A DNA stretch of 64,000 nucleotides from Sistotremastrum niveocremeum HHB9708. Taxonomy: Eukaryota; Basidiomycota; Agaricomycetes; Sistotremastrales; Sistotremastraceae. The notes below the pieces were generated by a model. The model did not search any database, had not been told where the DNA came from, and was given only the letters and a program-made list of their open reading frames with translations. Below, piece after piece: positions 9,601 to 20,295 of the stretch. A program made the position numbers and the translations under genes. Where the stretch lies: NCBI GenBank assembly GCA_001630475.1, contig KV419436.1:122625-186624 (forward strand), written 5' to 3'. The stretch's first letter is position 1, and each line of letters opens with the position of its first letter.

Positions 9601-12435
9601 ATGTCAAGCATCCCTCCGTCGTCGTCGTCGGCGGCGGCGAAGAATCCAGGACAATGGACACCCTCATCTTCATTAAGTCTGTCTGTATCTGCTGCTAGAT
9701 CACCTACGAAGAGAGATTCGTTGAGTGCTTCACTTGATCAAGGTTCTTTATTTTCTTTATCTTTTGAAGCCACCGCTAATTCTTCCTGCTCATTTCTCCC
9801 CCTTCCTTACTCCTCGGTCACTCTCCAACGCTACGCTGCTTCGCTTCGTCCCGGCTCGTCTTTGCCTCCCGCAGATCCCCTAACGTCCTCAATCCGAAGA
9901 AAAGAACGCACAGCAGCATTCGAAGCACAAATGACAACCGCATCCCTCGAACGAAAGCTCGTCCTCTCCGAAGAGCGGACTCGGGAACTCGAGAGGAGCT
10001 TGAGGGAAAAAGATGTGGTGATTGCGAGACTTGAGTCTGATAGACGATTTTTGGGAGAGAGGGAGAGGGAGGAGAGGGAGAGTAAGGAAGTTGAGAGAAC
10101 GCAGCATGAGAACGAGACCGTAAGTCCCGCCTTGTCCAGTTTAATTGAATGAATGCTGAGTGCTGAGGATTGGGTAGAGGAAGAATGAATCGACGATTCG
10201 GGCGCTGAGAGCTTCACTCGCCACTCTTTCCTCCGAACATGAAGATCTAAAAGACACCCATTCTTCCCTCGTTCGAAGCTCGAATTTGAATGAGAAGAAT
10301 TCGAAAAGTCAAATTGCGTCTTTGACTCATCAAATCGCTTTATTGCAAGATGAACTTGAGAATTCACGCGAGGAGGCGAAGGAAAAGGGCAGGACTACGA
10401 AGGATCTTTTAGCCAAGATTGAGGCTTTATCACTTTCCTCCCATCCACCCTCTTACGATTCTTCATTCCCCGACTCTTCATTCTCCGCCTCTAACGACTC
10501 TAACGACGCGTCTGCTACCCCCGACTCGAAAGATTCAACCAGAAGGTCCTCCGAAAAAGAAACACTCCGGATCCTCTCAACCTCCCTCTCCAAATCCCAA
10601 TCCGCTCTCAAATCACTCGAATCCCAAAATGCCCACCTGCGATCCCAACTCTTCACCCTTCGCGAAAAAGCCAAACTAGCATCCATCCTTCAAGAAGAAA
10701 AAGCGGCCCTAGAACGAAAGGTGGCTGGTGTACAAGCTTTGAGAGAAAGATGTGCGCAGCTTGAGGGGGAGGTTGAGGAGTTGAAGGTTGGTGAGAGGAG
10801 CGGTGTGGAGGAGGGTGAGGCGAAGAGGGAGCTTGCGGAGATGAGGTTGAAGGTTGTTAGATTGATGGATGAACATGGATCATCCACCGCGGAATTGAGG
10901 AGCGTCTCTTTAGAGCTCGAAGCCGTCCAAGTGGAGTTGGGAGAAGTGAAAGAGGAGTTGGGGAGGGTTAGAGAGAGGGAGATGAGGGAGAGGGAGAGAG
11001 CGGAGAGGGGGGAGAGGAGGGTTGGGGTTGAGAGGGCTGAAGTTGGGGTTTTGAAGGAGTTATTGGTACGTTTCTCTTCTCTTCCTCACTTCTTGATCCT
11101 GGGTAGTCGATGCTGATCGAGTCACGTAGGAGAGTTATAAGAACGAAGGAATAATGGCGGCATCCCTCCGCTCCGCTCACCCCGAAGACTCCTCCATCAA
11201 CGCCGACGCCGACATTCATAATGCGGACGAAGACGATGAAGTGAAACCTGTCGTCGACTCTCCAGAGTCAAAACGAATAGAATTCCTCGAGTCGAAGATC
11301 GCGTCGTTGCAGGCTATGAACGACTCCCTCGAAGCTACATTACAGGACACGATCAGACGTGCTGATCCGAAGCTTCTCTTACAAGCCGAAGCAGCGCTTC
11401 AGAAAGCTCACTCGGGTGCGTTCTCCCCTCCCTCATATCTACCCAATCCACTAACCCGACTAACTCGTTACAGAATCCTCATCCCTCCGAAAAGAACTCG
11501 ACTCAACCCTAGACAAACTCGACAAAACCGAACAAACGCTCTTCGAGCTGCGCGGAGAAATCGCAACAGGCTCCCACGTTCCTCCTAACACGCGAATAGT
11601 AATGATGAAGGATAATCCGATGAGTGAGTGGGAGGGTCTTAGGAGGGGGGTGGTGGAGGGGTTGAAGAAGGAGAATGAGGCGCTTTTGAAGAGGATTGGG
11701 GAGCTTGAGAGTGAGCTGGGCGAGGGGACGGGGAGGATGGATGTGGAGGGTGAGACGGGGTTGTTTACTAGTCGTGAAAGTACGGGAGTTATAGCTGGAA
11801 GAGGGGCGGGCGTCGGGGGAGGAGGAGGGATGGTGCCGAGGGAGAGTTGGGAGAGGATGGAGAGGGAGAGGGATGCGCTTGAGGAGGTTGTGAGACAGAG
11901 GGATAAACGGCTTTTGAGGTTACAGGAGGTTCGTCATCTCCTCATTACACTTTATTTCGTCCCCTACTCGCCCTATTTCCCTTCCTCACTCGCCTCGCTA
12001 ACGCTCGGCTCGTTCGTTCGACAGGTATTCAAAGCGAAATCCCAAGAATTCCGCGAAGCGATCTCCTCGATCCTAGGGTTCAAACTCGCATTCTACCCCA
12101 ACGGCCAAGTACGCGTTACATCGCAATACGATCTCGGTGCTTCATTCGTCTTCCAACCATCCTCTCTCCCCTCTTCCTCCTCCAATCCCACTTCCTCTTC
12201 AATATCTACGTCTAATTCTGCGAATTCGCAAACGGGAGCCGGAAGTTTGACGAGCTCGTCTTCAGGTGGAGGGCGGGGAATTAAGATGCAGCTGGTAGGA
12301 CAGAGTGAAGGAGGACCGGAGGATATAGGGGGGTTAGTGGAATATTGGGTGAATGGGGAGATGTGTATTCCGGGGTTGATGGCTAGTGTTACGTTGGAGT
12401 GTTATGAGAAGGTGAGGGTTGCTGAGGGGCGGTAG
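9601..12435 (+). CDS. MAD1: Spindle assembly checkpoint protein Mad1
   Basis: Mad1 is the coiled-coil scaffold that brings Mad2 to unattached kinetochores. Five exons read cleanly: 9601-10119, 10178-11065, 11130-11415, 11474-11928 and 12025-12435, giving 852 residues. The N-terminal ~110 residues are Ser-rich and low in structure; long heptad coiled coil follows, as in the family. The C-terminal domain is diagnostic: RLLRLQEVFKAKSQEFREA, then FKLAFYPNGQVRVTSQYD, and CIPGLMASVTLECYE at the end, matching the RWD-like fold of Mad1. The block aligned with the family's Bub1-binding RLK reads RLQ. A Ser/Gly-rich insert (about residues 760-800) interrupts the domain. The start is the first in-frame ATG; a GTG lies 9 nt upstream. 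At 852 residues it is longer than many family members. Confidence 0.9.
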
Positions 12436-12817
12436 TCTCTTCCTCCTTCATCGACCTGATGTCGTGTATATTCTTTGTTTTGGTAAACTAATCATTGTAA
12501 TCGCATTTGTACATTTTCTTGGAGTATTTGATTTATTTTGTATTGGCTATGTATAGATGTAATCGGAATAAGCCGAGAATACAAAATTGTAATGGTGGGA
12601 AATGGTGGGAATAAGAATCAAAGCGCTCGGTAACAGGGCGCGTCCGCCGCCGCCAAGGGTCCAAAATCCAGTTCCAGTTCCTGCTTACTACGACCGCGTC
12701 CCCTCCCATCCCTCGCTTGAGATTGATTCTCAGTGTACATCTCCTCCCTCCGTCTAGTCCAGTTTAGTCAAGAAATAGGAAAGAAGAAAAGAGAGGATAG
12801 TCGAAGGATAAGAAGTG
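12436..12817. other. Intergenic between MAD1 and the gap-containing gene
   Basis: Holds the MAD1 3' end (AT-rich, with TGTATA and TTGTA words) and the promoter of the next gene, with a CT-rich tract near 12740. No ORF of note. Confidence 0.4.
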
Positions 12818-13851
12818 ATGGGGAGAATGTAAGTGCTTTTTGGGTTGGGTCGTGTGAATGATCGTTCCGTTGCTGATCTCTTCTCTGTTTCTTTTTTGAT
12901 TTGGTGGATTGTGATCCTTTTCCGTGCTCTGGTGCTATACTTTCTTGGCTGTCTTCGATTTTGGTTGTGGTCGTTGCTTGGTTGGTGGTGTGGTCGTTGC
13001 TTGGTGGTGGGCGTGTGGATCATTTGGTGAATGTGGTTGGCGGGTACAGATTCGACTTTGTATCTCTAATCTTCGTACGTCCCCTCCCTTCCCTCTCCTT
13101 CCCTTCTTCTCTCCTTCGCCAAAGTGCTAACGAGTCAATGGGTAGACTATCGTCTTCTTCGTCGGTATAATCTGTGCGTACCCNNNNNNNNNNNNNNNNN
13201 NNNNNNNNNNNNNNNNNNNNNNNNNNNNNNNNNNNNNNNNNNNNNNNNNNNNNNNNNNNNNNNNNNNNNNNNNNNNNNNNNNNNNNNNNNNNNNNNNNNN
13301 NNNNNNNNNNNNNNNNNNNNNNNNNNNNNNNNNNNNNNNNNNNNNNNNNNNNNNNNNNNNNNNNNNNNNNNNNNNNNNNNNNNNNNNNNNNNNNNNNNNN
13401 NNNNNNNNNNNNNNNNNNNNNNNNNNNNNNNNNNNNNNNNNNNNNNNNNNNNNNNNNNNNNNNNNNNNNNNNNNNNNNNNNNNNNNNNNNNNNNNNNNNN
13501 NNNNNNNNNNNNNNNNNNNNNNNNNNNNNNNNNNNNNNNNNNNNNNNNNNNNNNNNNNCCCCCCCCCCGGCTCTTCATTCCTTCTTTATCGAGGCTCCAT
13601 ACCGTTCCCACTCCTCCGACTTCTTCTCCTGACTCCCTATCGGTCACCTAAGAGAGAATGAGAATGCTAATCGAGACGTAGTGCACTGATCAACTCAATG
13701 AAATACGCCTCGTTCGGAGACGGTACAACTTCCTCTCCCGTCTCCTCTGCCACGACGGGAGGCGGCACATATCCGAATGGATCGGACGAAGAGAAGAAGA
13801 GGAAGGGGAGAGTTAGTAATGCTAGTCGGACTAATTCGCTTTCTGGATAAG
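12818..13851 (+). CDS. Small membrane protein, interrupted by an assembly gap
   Basis: Short exons can be read on both sides of a run of N. Before the gap: 12818-12828, 13050-13074 and 13146-13177, giving a start MGR followed by a hydrophobic stretch, FDFVSLIFTIVFFVGIIC. After the gap: 13682-13851, giving ALINSMKYASFGDGTT, then a Ser/Gly/Lys-rich tail ending RTNSLSG and TAA. The phase across the gap cannot be checked and at least one exon may be missing. The product looks like a small single-pass membrane protein with a cytoplasmic basic, Ser-rich tail. I do not recognise the family. Confidence 0.45.
13184..13558. other. Assembly gap (Ns) with poly-C edge
   Basis: 375 undetermined bases. The right edge is a run of C, a common sequencing failure point. 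The gap falls inside the small membrane protein gene. Confidence 0.95.
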
Positions 13852-14704
13852 TCGTACGTCCCTCCTCCCCTCCCCCCCTCCTTTCGTCTCCTTTTCCCAT
13901 TTGTTTTTCGTTCTTCGTGCTTCGAAGGAATGCTTGCTGATGGGTGTTTAGATTGATAGCAATGGTGATATTGTGGTCCCAGTTACACATACAGTCCGGA
14001 GGGACGTTGCAAATGTACATAGCACCTCTAAAAACGCACGGCTGTACTAGCTACGGTAGTTGTGTACGCACGCTCTTTGGACTTTTTCCTTCTTCTATGT
14101 AGCATACCTTTCTCATTTTCCCTCATTTCTTCATCTTTCTTCGATTTGAGATCTCTCTTTCTTTGCGACAAGGTGGTGCCTGAGGCCCTGAGCGCTTACT
14201 GGCTTTGTCGTTGTGGTTATTTATCGTCATTTACACCCGTTGACGCGGTGTTCATCCCTATCTCCGCTTCATATCTCCATCTCCATATTCATATCTCTCG
14301 CAATATTGAAAAAAAAAATCTCAAGTCCAATCTTATGACCAAACATACTCGACACAAATCTATTCTATCATGCCCTCTCAGAATTGGCAAAGAAATCGAA
14401 GAAGGGCCCGGCAAGAATGAGCGGTAACCCCTATCTGCTTCCGACCGGATCCGCTGTTCGACTCGAATTCCGAGCGCCCAGTGACCAGAGGTGACGAGCG
14501 AGAGTAACACACGGCCTGGTTGCTGCACTGCGGTGGTATCAACCCTGCCCTAGTCACACTCCTCTCATATCGGTCTTGACGCTTGACGGTCGGCGGTCAA
14601 TTGTGAGCGGTATTTAAGCTTGTGTCGTCGGTTGGTTGGTTGTCTTACCTCACGCTCCAGATCAGCTATCTCTCTGTCTCATCGAAAGGACTTGAATTGG
14701 GGAG
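13852..14704. other. Intergenic, promoter side of the FHA gene
   Basis: A possible 3' UTR intron follows the stop at 13851 (donor near 13854, acceptor near 13952). The rest is CT-rich on the plus strand and should hold the promoter of the FHA-domain gene. No other gene is seen. Confidence 0.4.
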
Positions 14705-17700
14705 ATGAATAGGGAACAAGCCATACCGATAGCGTTGGGCATGGATATGGATACAAGTCCTACACCTCTTCAATCTCAATCTCCATCTCCATCTCCCATT
14801 CCCTCTCCCATCGCCTCTTCTCGTCCTCACATCGACTCTCCTTCTCCCTCTCGCTCTGCTCGTCCTGCTTCGACTCCTCTCTCTCATCTTCAAGATCAAT
14901 CCCTATCCCATAAGGATCGGGATCGCGAAGGAGGTGGGGGTGGTAATGAGCGCTATCTACCGCCTATCGATATCCCACTCGATACACTCGATACGCCTCC
15001 TGGTCTTAACTCGAGCATGAGCATAAGCATGAGCGAATCGACTCCTACCCCGACTCAGCCCCAGTCTCAATCGCGATCTGAAGCTCGATCAAAACGAGTC
15101 AATGCTGATAATCAAGATCAAGATCAAGACGACGACGATGCAGTCCCAGGGGAACTGGTATCAGGGAATTCGCCCTCGAAGATCCCTCGCAGAAGTACGA
15201 GTACGACTGCCGTCTGTTCATCCCGTGCACGTCGGGGAATAAGCGACGGAAGCCATCGTCATCGTCACCGTCACCGTGATCGGCACCGCCATCGTTCGAG
15301 TTATGGTCACGGTCATGGGCATGGGCATGGGCATGGAGGAGAGAATGCAAAGAAGTTCGCACCTGGGTTAAGTGCGAGTTTGGCGAAAGTCGCAGAGATA
15401 GGTACGTACACATCTACATCTTCGGCGAGTCGATATCGATAATGTACTTACTTTCGAACGATCGTAGCGAGCTCTGCTGCCAGTTCCAGCGCCGGCGCCC
15501 ATTCTCAAAGCCAAAGCCAAAGCCAAGGACAAGGACCCTCGTCTCCCCAGACTCAAAGGAAGATAACACTCGGTACGCTCCTCCCATCCTTCACTATCCA
15601 CTTACTGACTTGATATATTGAAGGTATAGAACTCACAGATCTTAAATCCTCCACAAAGCGATATTTCTCCAAATCCCAAACAACGCTCATAAGACTCGGT
15701 CGAGCGTCAGTCGATAGCTCCACCACCGGTAAAGAGAAACATAAGGGGAAGGATGGGGAGAAGGAGAAGGAGAAGGAGAAGGAGGGAAGAGAGAGGGAGT
15801 GTAGAGCGATGTATGAGTGTCCGGTTGTTTCGAAGGATCATGCGAAGATTACGATGACCGAAGGCGGAGGGGTATGTCTTTCATCTCTTTCATTTCTTTC
15901 ATGTCTTTCTTTCATATCTTCGACCCGTCGATCCACTTCTCTTCCACTTGCACTTCATCTCATCTTCATCTTCTACTGCGATCGCTAATCATCGATCCAG
16001 GTATACATAATGGACACCCGATCCCATCACGGGACATACGTACACCGCAACGCATCGATTATGCGTGTTCTGCATGAAGTCCCGCTCGCGCTTGAGAGTG
16101 GAGATAAGATCGTGCTTGGAAAGGAGGTTGTTAAAGGGAGTCAGGTAAGCTTTTTCCATCTTATACTCCTTCACCTTCGCCTTCTGCTTCATCCTCGCTT
16201 CTTCGCCTTCCCGTCGTCATCATCTTCGTCATCCGATCCTGAGCCTACTTGTTTTCTTCGACTTTCTTTTCGCCTCGATATTGTTGTAGTCGTTCTCGTC
16301 CCTCTTCTCCTTCTCTCTCGTTATTCGTTCTCACTGTCCTCAGCCTTGTTTCGCTCGTTTCTTCGTTCTCGTCCTTCTACTTCTTTCTTCATCCTCCCCT
16401 CTTGTCGTCCACGTTCCCGTTTTCAGTTTCGTTATACCTGTCGTCATACCCATCGATCCAGTTGATCCGTCCTCCCCTCCCGATCTTTCCTTTCGTTCTC
16501 CTACACCCTTTCATTAGCTCTATCGTCATGTTCTCTTTCTTGTTCATCGATATTGATGTATGATTCTAGGTATTCGCGCCCACGACCCTCTCAGTCCGCA
16601 TCGAAAGAGTCACACTTCCCATTCCGTACGTGCCTTCCTCCCTTCCCCCTCCTCCTTTGATGCTGATGAGTGTATAACAGTGCGAGATCCGTAGCTCAGA
16701 AGACCGGACGATCAGGATATGGATTCCCAAGTAGTATCTCCGATTTCTCGGACTCTTCGAGTGCCGCGAGTCCTGCGGGTGTGTCGGCCCAAAGCGACGA
16801 CGACGACGACGACGACGAAGATAGCGATGAAGATAAGAGTGACGGTAGCGAAGAGGATGGCGAAGGCGAAGAAGAGGAGGAGGAGGAGGAGGAGGAAGAA
16901 GAAGAAGAGAGTGAAGCTGTTGCTGAAGAAGAGGAAGAAGAAGAATCGGCCGAAGAAGTTGAGGAAGAAGGAGCCAAAGCGGATCCTATCGTCATCGACT
17001 CGGATAACGACGACTTGTACGAGAAGGGCACGAGCAAAGCCAAAGCCAAAGCCAAAGCCAAGGCGAAAGCGAAAGCGAAGGAGATCGCCATCGATAACGA
17101 TAACGACTCAGATATCCAGATCATCGATCCTCCTCCTCGACCTATCTTCTCAAGCCCTCTCACGCCCTCCTCCTCCACCCCGTTCTCCTTGTCAAAGACC
17201 ACGACGAAGACGAATCTCGCGAGATTCGCCCCGGCTAATATGGGAGGCACGACTACGAGTGTTGACGCACCAGCCAACATGATCACGAACGCGATCACGA
17301 ACGCGAACGCAGCTCCCAATGTGTCCCAGACCGAGACCGGGACAGGGACTGAAAGCGCGACTGGGACAGGGACTTTGAACAAGATATTACCTATCCCTCT
17401 TCCTTCTTCGTTCACTGCGCTCTTCCGTGGACGGACAGTCCCTGGGATAACTGGGATACCTGGGATGTCTTGGTGTTCTAGTCCTATTCCCCGGCCTCAG
17501 ACTCCGACTCCGACTAACGGCCAGCCCAACGAGCGGGTCGGCGGTCAGGCCGGCGGTCAAATTCAAGGATCTGAGGATGGTTCGCTGCGCCGCGACAGTC
17601 TTCCCCAGGGCCCGAATCAGGGCCAGAGTCAAGGAGGGATGTTCGCTTCGCCTGCTCAATTCCACGGCAATGCGGGAAATATGATTCCAGGTATGGGTTC

Positions 17701-19797
17701 GTCGAACTACTCCAGCGTCCCACCTTCTCATGCGCAACTCTCTGCCTATCTCGGTGGACAATCACGTTCACATTCAACTCTAGGACCTCTCCCGTCCTCA
17801 TCGTTCTGTTTCTCGCCCTCTTCGCCTTCTTCGGCTGCACAGGTTGCACAAAGTCCACCTCAAAGTCAAAGTCAAAGTCAAATTCTCAGCGAAAGTCAGA
17901 TCCAAAGCTGGAATCAAAGTCAGCTACACGGCCTGCATTGGGAAAAGACCCGCGAAGAGCATGACCCAGAGCCAAGCGCGCGACTGCGTCGTGCGTTAGA
18001 GACTCTAACAAAACGGAACGCCCCATTCAAAGGATATTCAACAGAGCGCACGGGAGCGATGTCAAGCCCTCAATCTCCCCCGGGGCTTCAACCGGGAGCA
18101 GGAGCGTGGATGTCACAGATGGGAAGAGCTCCTATGGGCATCGTCACGGGTTCAGGTGTATATACGTCTCTTTCTCAGCCTTCGCCTCCTGCTCCTCCTC
18201 GTTCGTTTGACGAGTCGGAGCCTGTGAGGTTGCCTGCTATTAAGCCTGGTTCGGCGGCGGGTTATGAGTTGGGCTCGCTGCCTGGTTCAGTCTTTGGGGC
18301 GGAGGCTGCGCCGATTGACGCTGGGAATACGGGGAATACTAGTGATCAGGGACGCGTGGAGGGTGGTGTCGGTGCTGGCGATTCTAATGCCAATGCTAAT
18401 GGTGGCAATCAATCCGGAAACGCAGGCCCTGGAGCTAACGCCAATACGAATGCGAACGTCAACGTCAACGTCACCGGGAACGGGAATGGAAGTGGCATCG
18501 CAGACCCGATCGCTGCTGCGCGGGAGAAAGAAACTATGCTGCAGAAGTTGATCGAGTTGAGGAAGAGGATACTTTCTGCTTCCAACGCCCCGCCCTCACT
18601 TCCATTCTCCACCGTTCCCGTGCCGCCCCCCGGTCCCGCTATCAATGCGAATACACATGCGAATGCCACCACGAACGGACAGTCACCGCTTTGGCGACAG
18701 ATGCAACAGATGCAACACGTGAATCCTATGAATCTGAGACTGACTATACCGTTGCCGTCAAGGCAGCCTATAAACAATGACCCGTGGAGGAATCCGCCTC
18801 CCGCGGAAGGAGCGATGGATGTAGATGCGAAGAATGAAAAGGAGAAGGAGAAAGCTCAATTGAGAGAGAAGATGATTGTGTTGATGAGAGACCTCGAGAA
18901 AGCCAAGGTTTGTTCTTCATTGATTGTCGTAGGCTTGCCGAAAGCTAATGATGATGGGTAGGGTGAGATTACGAGACTTCGATCTGAGAAATTGCAAGAT
19001 CAGATGGCTATGAAAGAGCGAATGGGAGATCTCGATGGGAAGATGAAGTTGAGCAATGAGGTCAGTTCTTCTTTCGTGCGACATCTCTTTTTCGTTAGCT
19101 AACGCGTTGGGTCTGGCGCAGATGAATAAGCTGTTGTTGACGAGATTGGACGAGATGCCTTCTTTCTTCGCGAACCTTATCCAACAAAAGTTTGATAAAC
19201 TTCAAGATACCGTCGCTACGCCTCAAGGATTAGAGGAGCTCAAGCAGGTTGTCATCGATGGTAAATCTTTATCTTGACTATTGACGATATTAGCTTGTCG
19301 GATGCTCATATCTACCTCCCGTAGAAGTCAACAATCGTCAAGATCTCACGTATGTGGAAGTCCGAGAACATAGCGATATTCTTCGTAATATTCGGGAAGT
19401 ACAAGCGGAGGTAAGTCGTGTCTCCCTTTTGCTATATCATATATTTCAACAACCACCTCTCTCTCCCTTTCTTCTCCCTCCTTGCCCTGCGCCGATCCAG
19501 CATTCAATCACATTGTCGCCTCCGAGACCTTCCCTCAAGCGCAAATTCGACCAAGCAGACCTCTCATCCAACGAGACCGATAACGAAGCAGACGAACCTA
19601 TGAATCCTCCCGAAGATTCTAATCCAGAATCCGCATCCTCCGAGGCCCAAATCGCATCCGCCCCGATCCCGGAATCTCGACCTACCAAGAAGTTGAAATT
19701 GGCTCGTACGATCGTACCCGCGCTCGGTGGAATGGCTTTCGGTGCTATAGGAACTGTCGCGTTGCTTTGTAGTGTCCTTCTCCCTGATGCTCCTTGA
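14705..19797 (+). CDS. FHA-domain, coiled-coil, tail-anchored protein
   Basis: Ten exons keep one frame: 14705-15401, 15468-15572, 15624-15871, 16001-16144, 16570-16625, 16681-18907, 18962-19060, 19122-19260, 19325-19410, 19501-19797 (1365 residues). The N-terminal ~290 residues are Ser/Pro- and His-rich. An FHA phosphothreonine-binding domain follows: TLIRLGR, a charged insert, VVSKDHAKI, then DTRSHHGTYV, with the expected Gly-Arg, Ser-x-x-His and Gly-Thr motifs. Next come long acidic runs, an (Ala-Lys) repeat, a Gln/Asn/Pro-rich region of over 500 residues, and a short coiled coil. The last exon ends in a hydrophobic segment (VPALGGMAFGAIGTVALLCS) close to the C-terminus, i.e. a tail anchor. 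The order FHA, coiled coil, tail anchor resembles SLMAP/Far9-Far10 STRIPAK subunits, but orthology is not shown. The intron at 16145-16569 is unusually long for this window. Confidence 0.75.
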
Positions 19798-20295
19798 AGA
19801 ACCCGCGGGAATGAGGTCCTCTTGGGATCCGTCAAGATTATCGGGTTCCGACGGGACGCGATGCGAGCATAGGCCGCATCGGGTCGTCGAGCTGATATCA
19901 GAATAAGCCCTTCCGGGCGTGAAAGTCTGCGAAGTGAAGAAATTGAAAGTGGTGTAAGAAATTGATCGGCGTCGATCTCAATTTGATCGAGTGTATCATC
20001 ATCCAATCCTTCCTTTCTTGTTGTTGTTGTACCATAGTGTCTTCTTTCCAAATTTTGGTCCTGGGTCTCCCAGTTGTACGCGTTCCTTGTTTGTGTTGTA
20101 GTTCTTGTGTAGTTGTGCATGTACAATACGAAAGAAGTAGCAGAATTCAAACGAAATTAACTTATTCCTGCCAGTGGGGCGCGACTATGAATTGAGATAA
20201 TGCATATGATTAGAATCCGGTTATCATACTGTCGTATCAAGCTTCTCGAGATACCCGTCCGCCATACCCAACATCCATATCGTGAATATGAACTT
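19798..20295. other. Convergent intergenic between the FHA gene and ERG7
   Basis: Holds the 3' ends of two convergent genes. Positions 20224-20295 continue the ERG7 reading frame past its in-frame stop (see ERG7). Confidence 0.5.

Noticed and set aside
9831-10367. Long minus-strand open frame opposite MAD1
   Set aside because: Ser-rich shadow of the MAD1 coiled-coil coding sequence on the other strand.
13124-13651. Open frames across the N run
   Set aside because: They are open only because undetermined bases contain no stops.
16696-17415. 239-codon minus-strand frame (Ser/Val-rich)
   Set aside because: Antisense of the acidic and Ala-Lys repeats of the FHA gene; no splice structure or family pattern.
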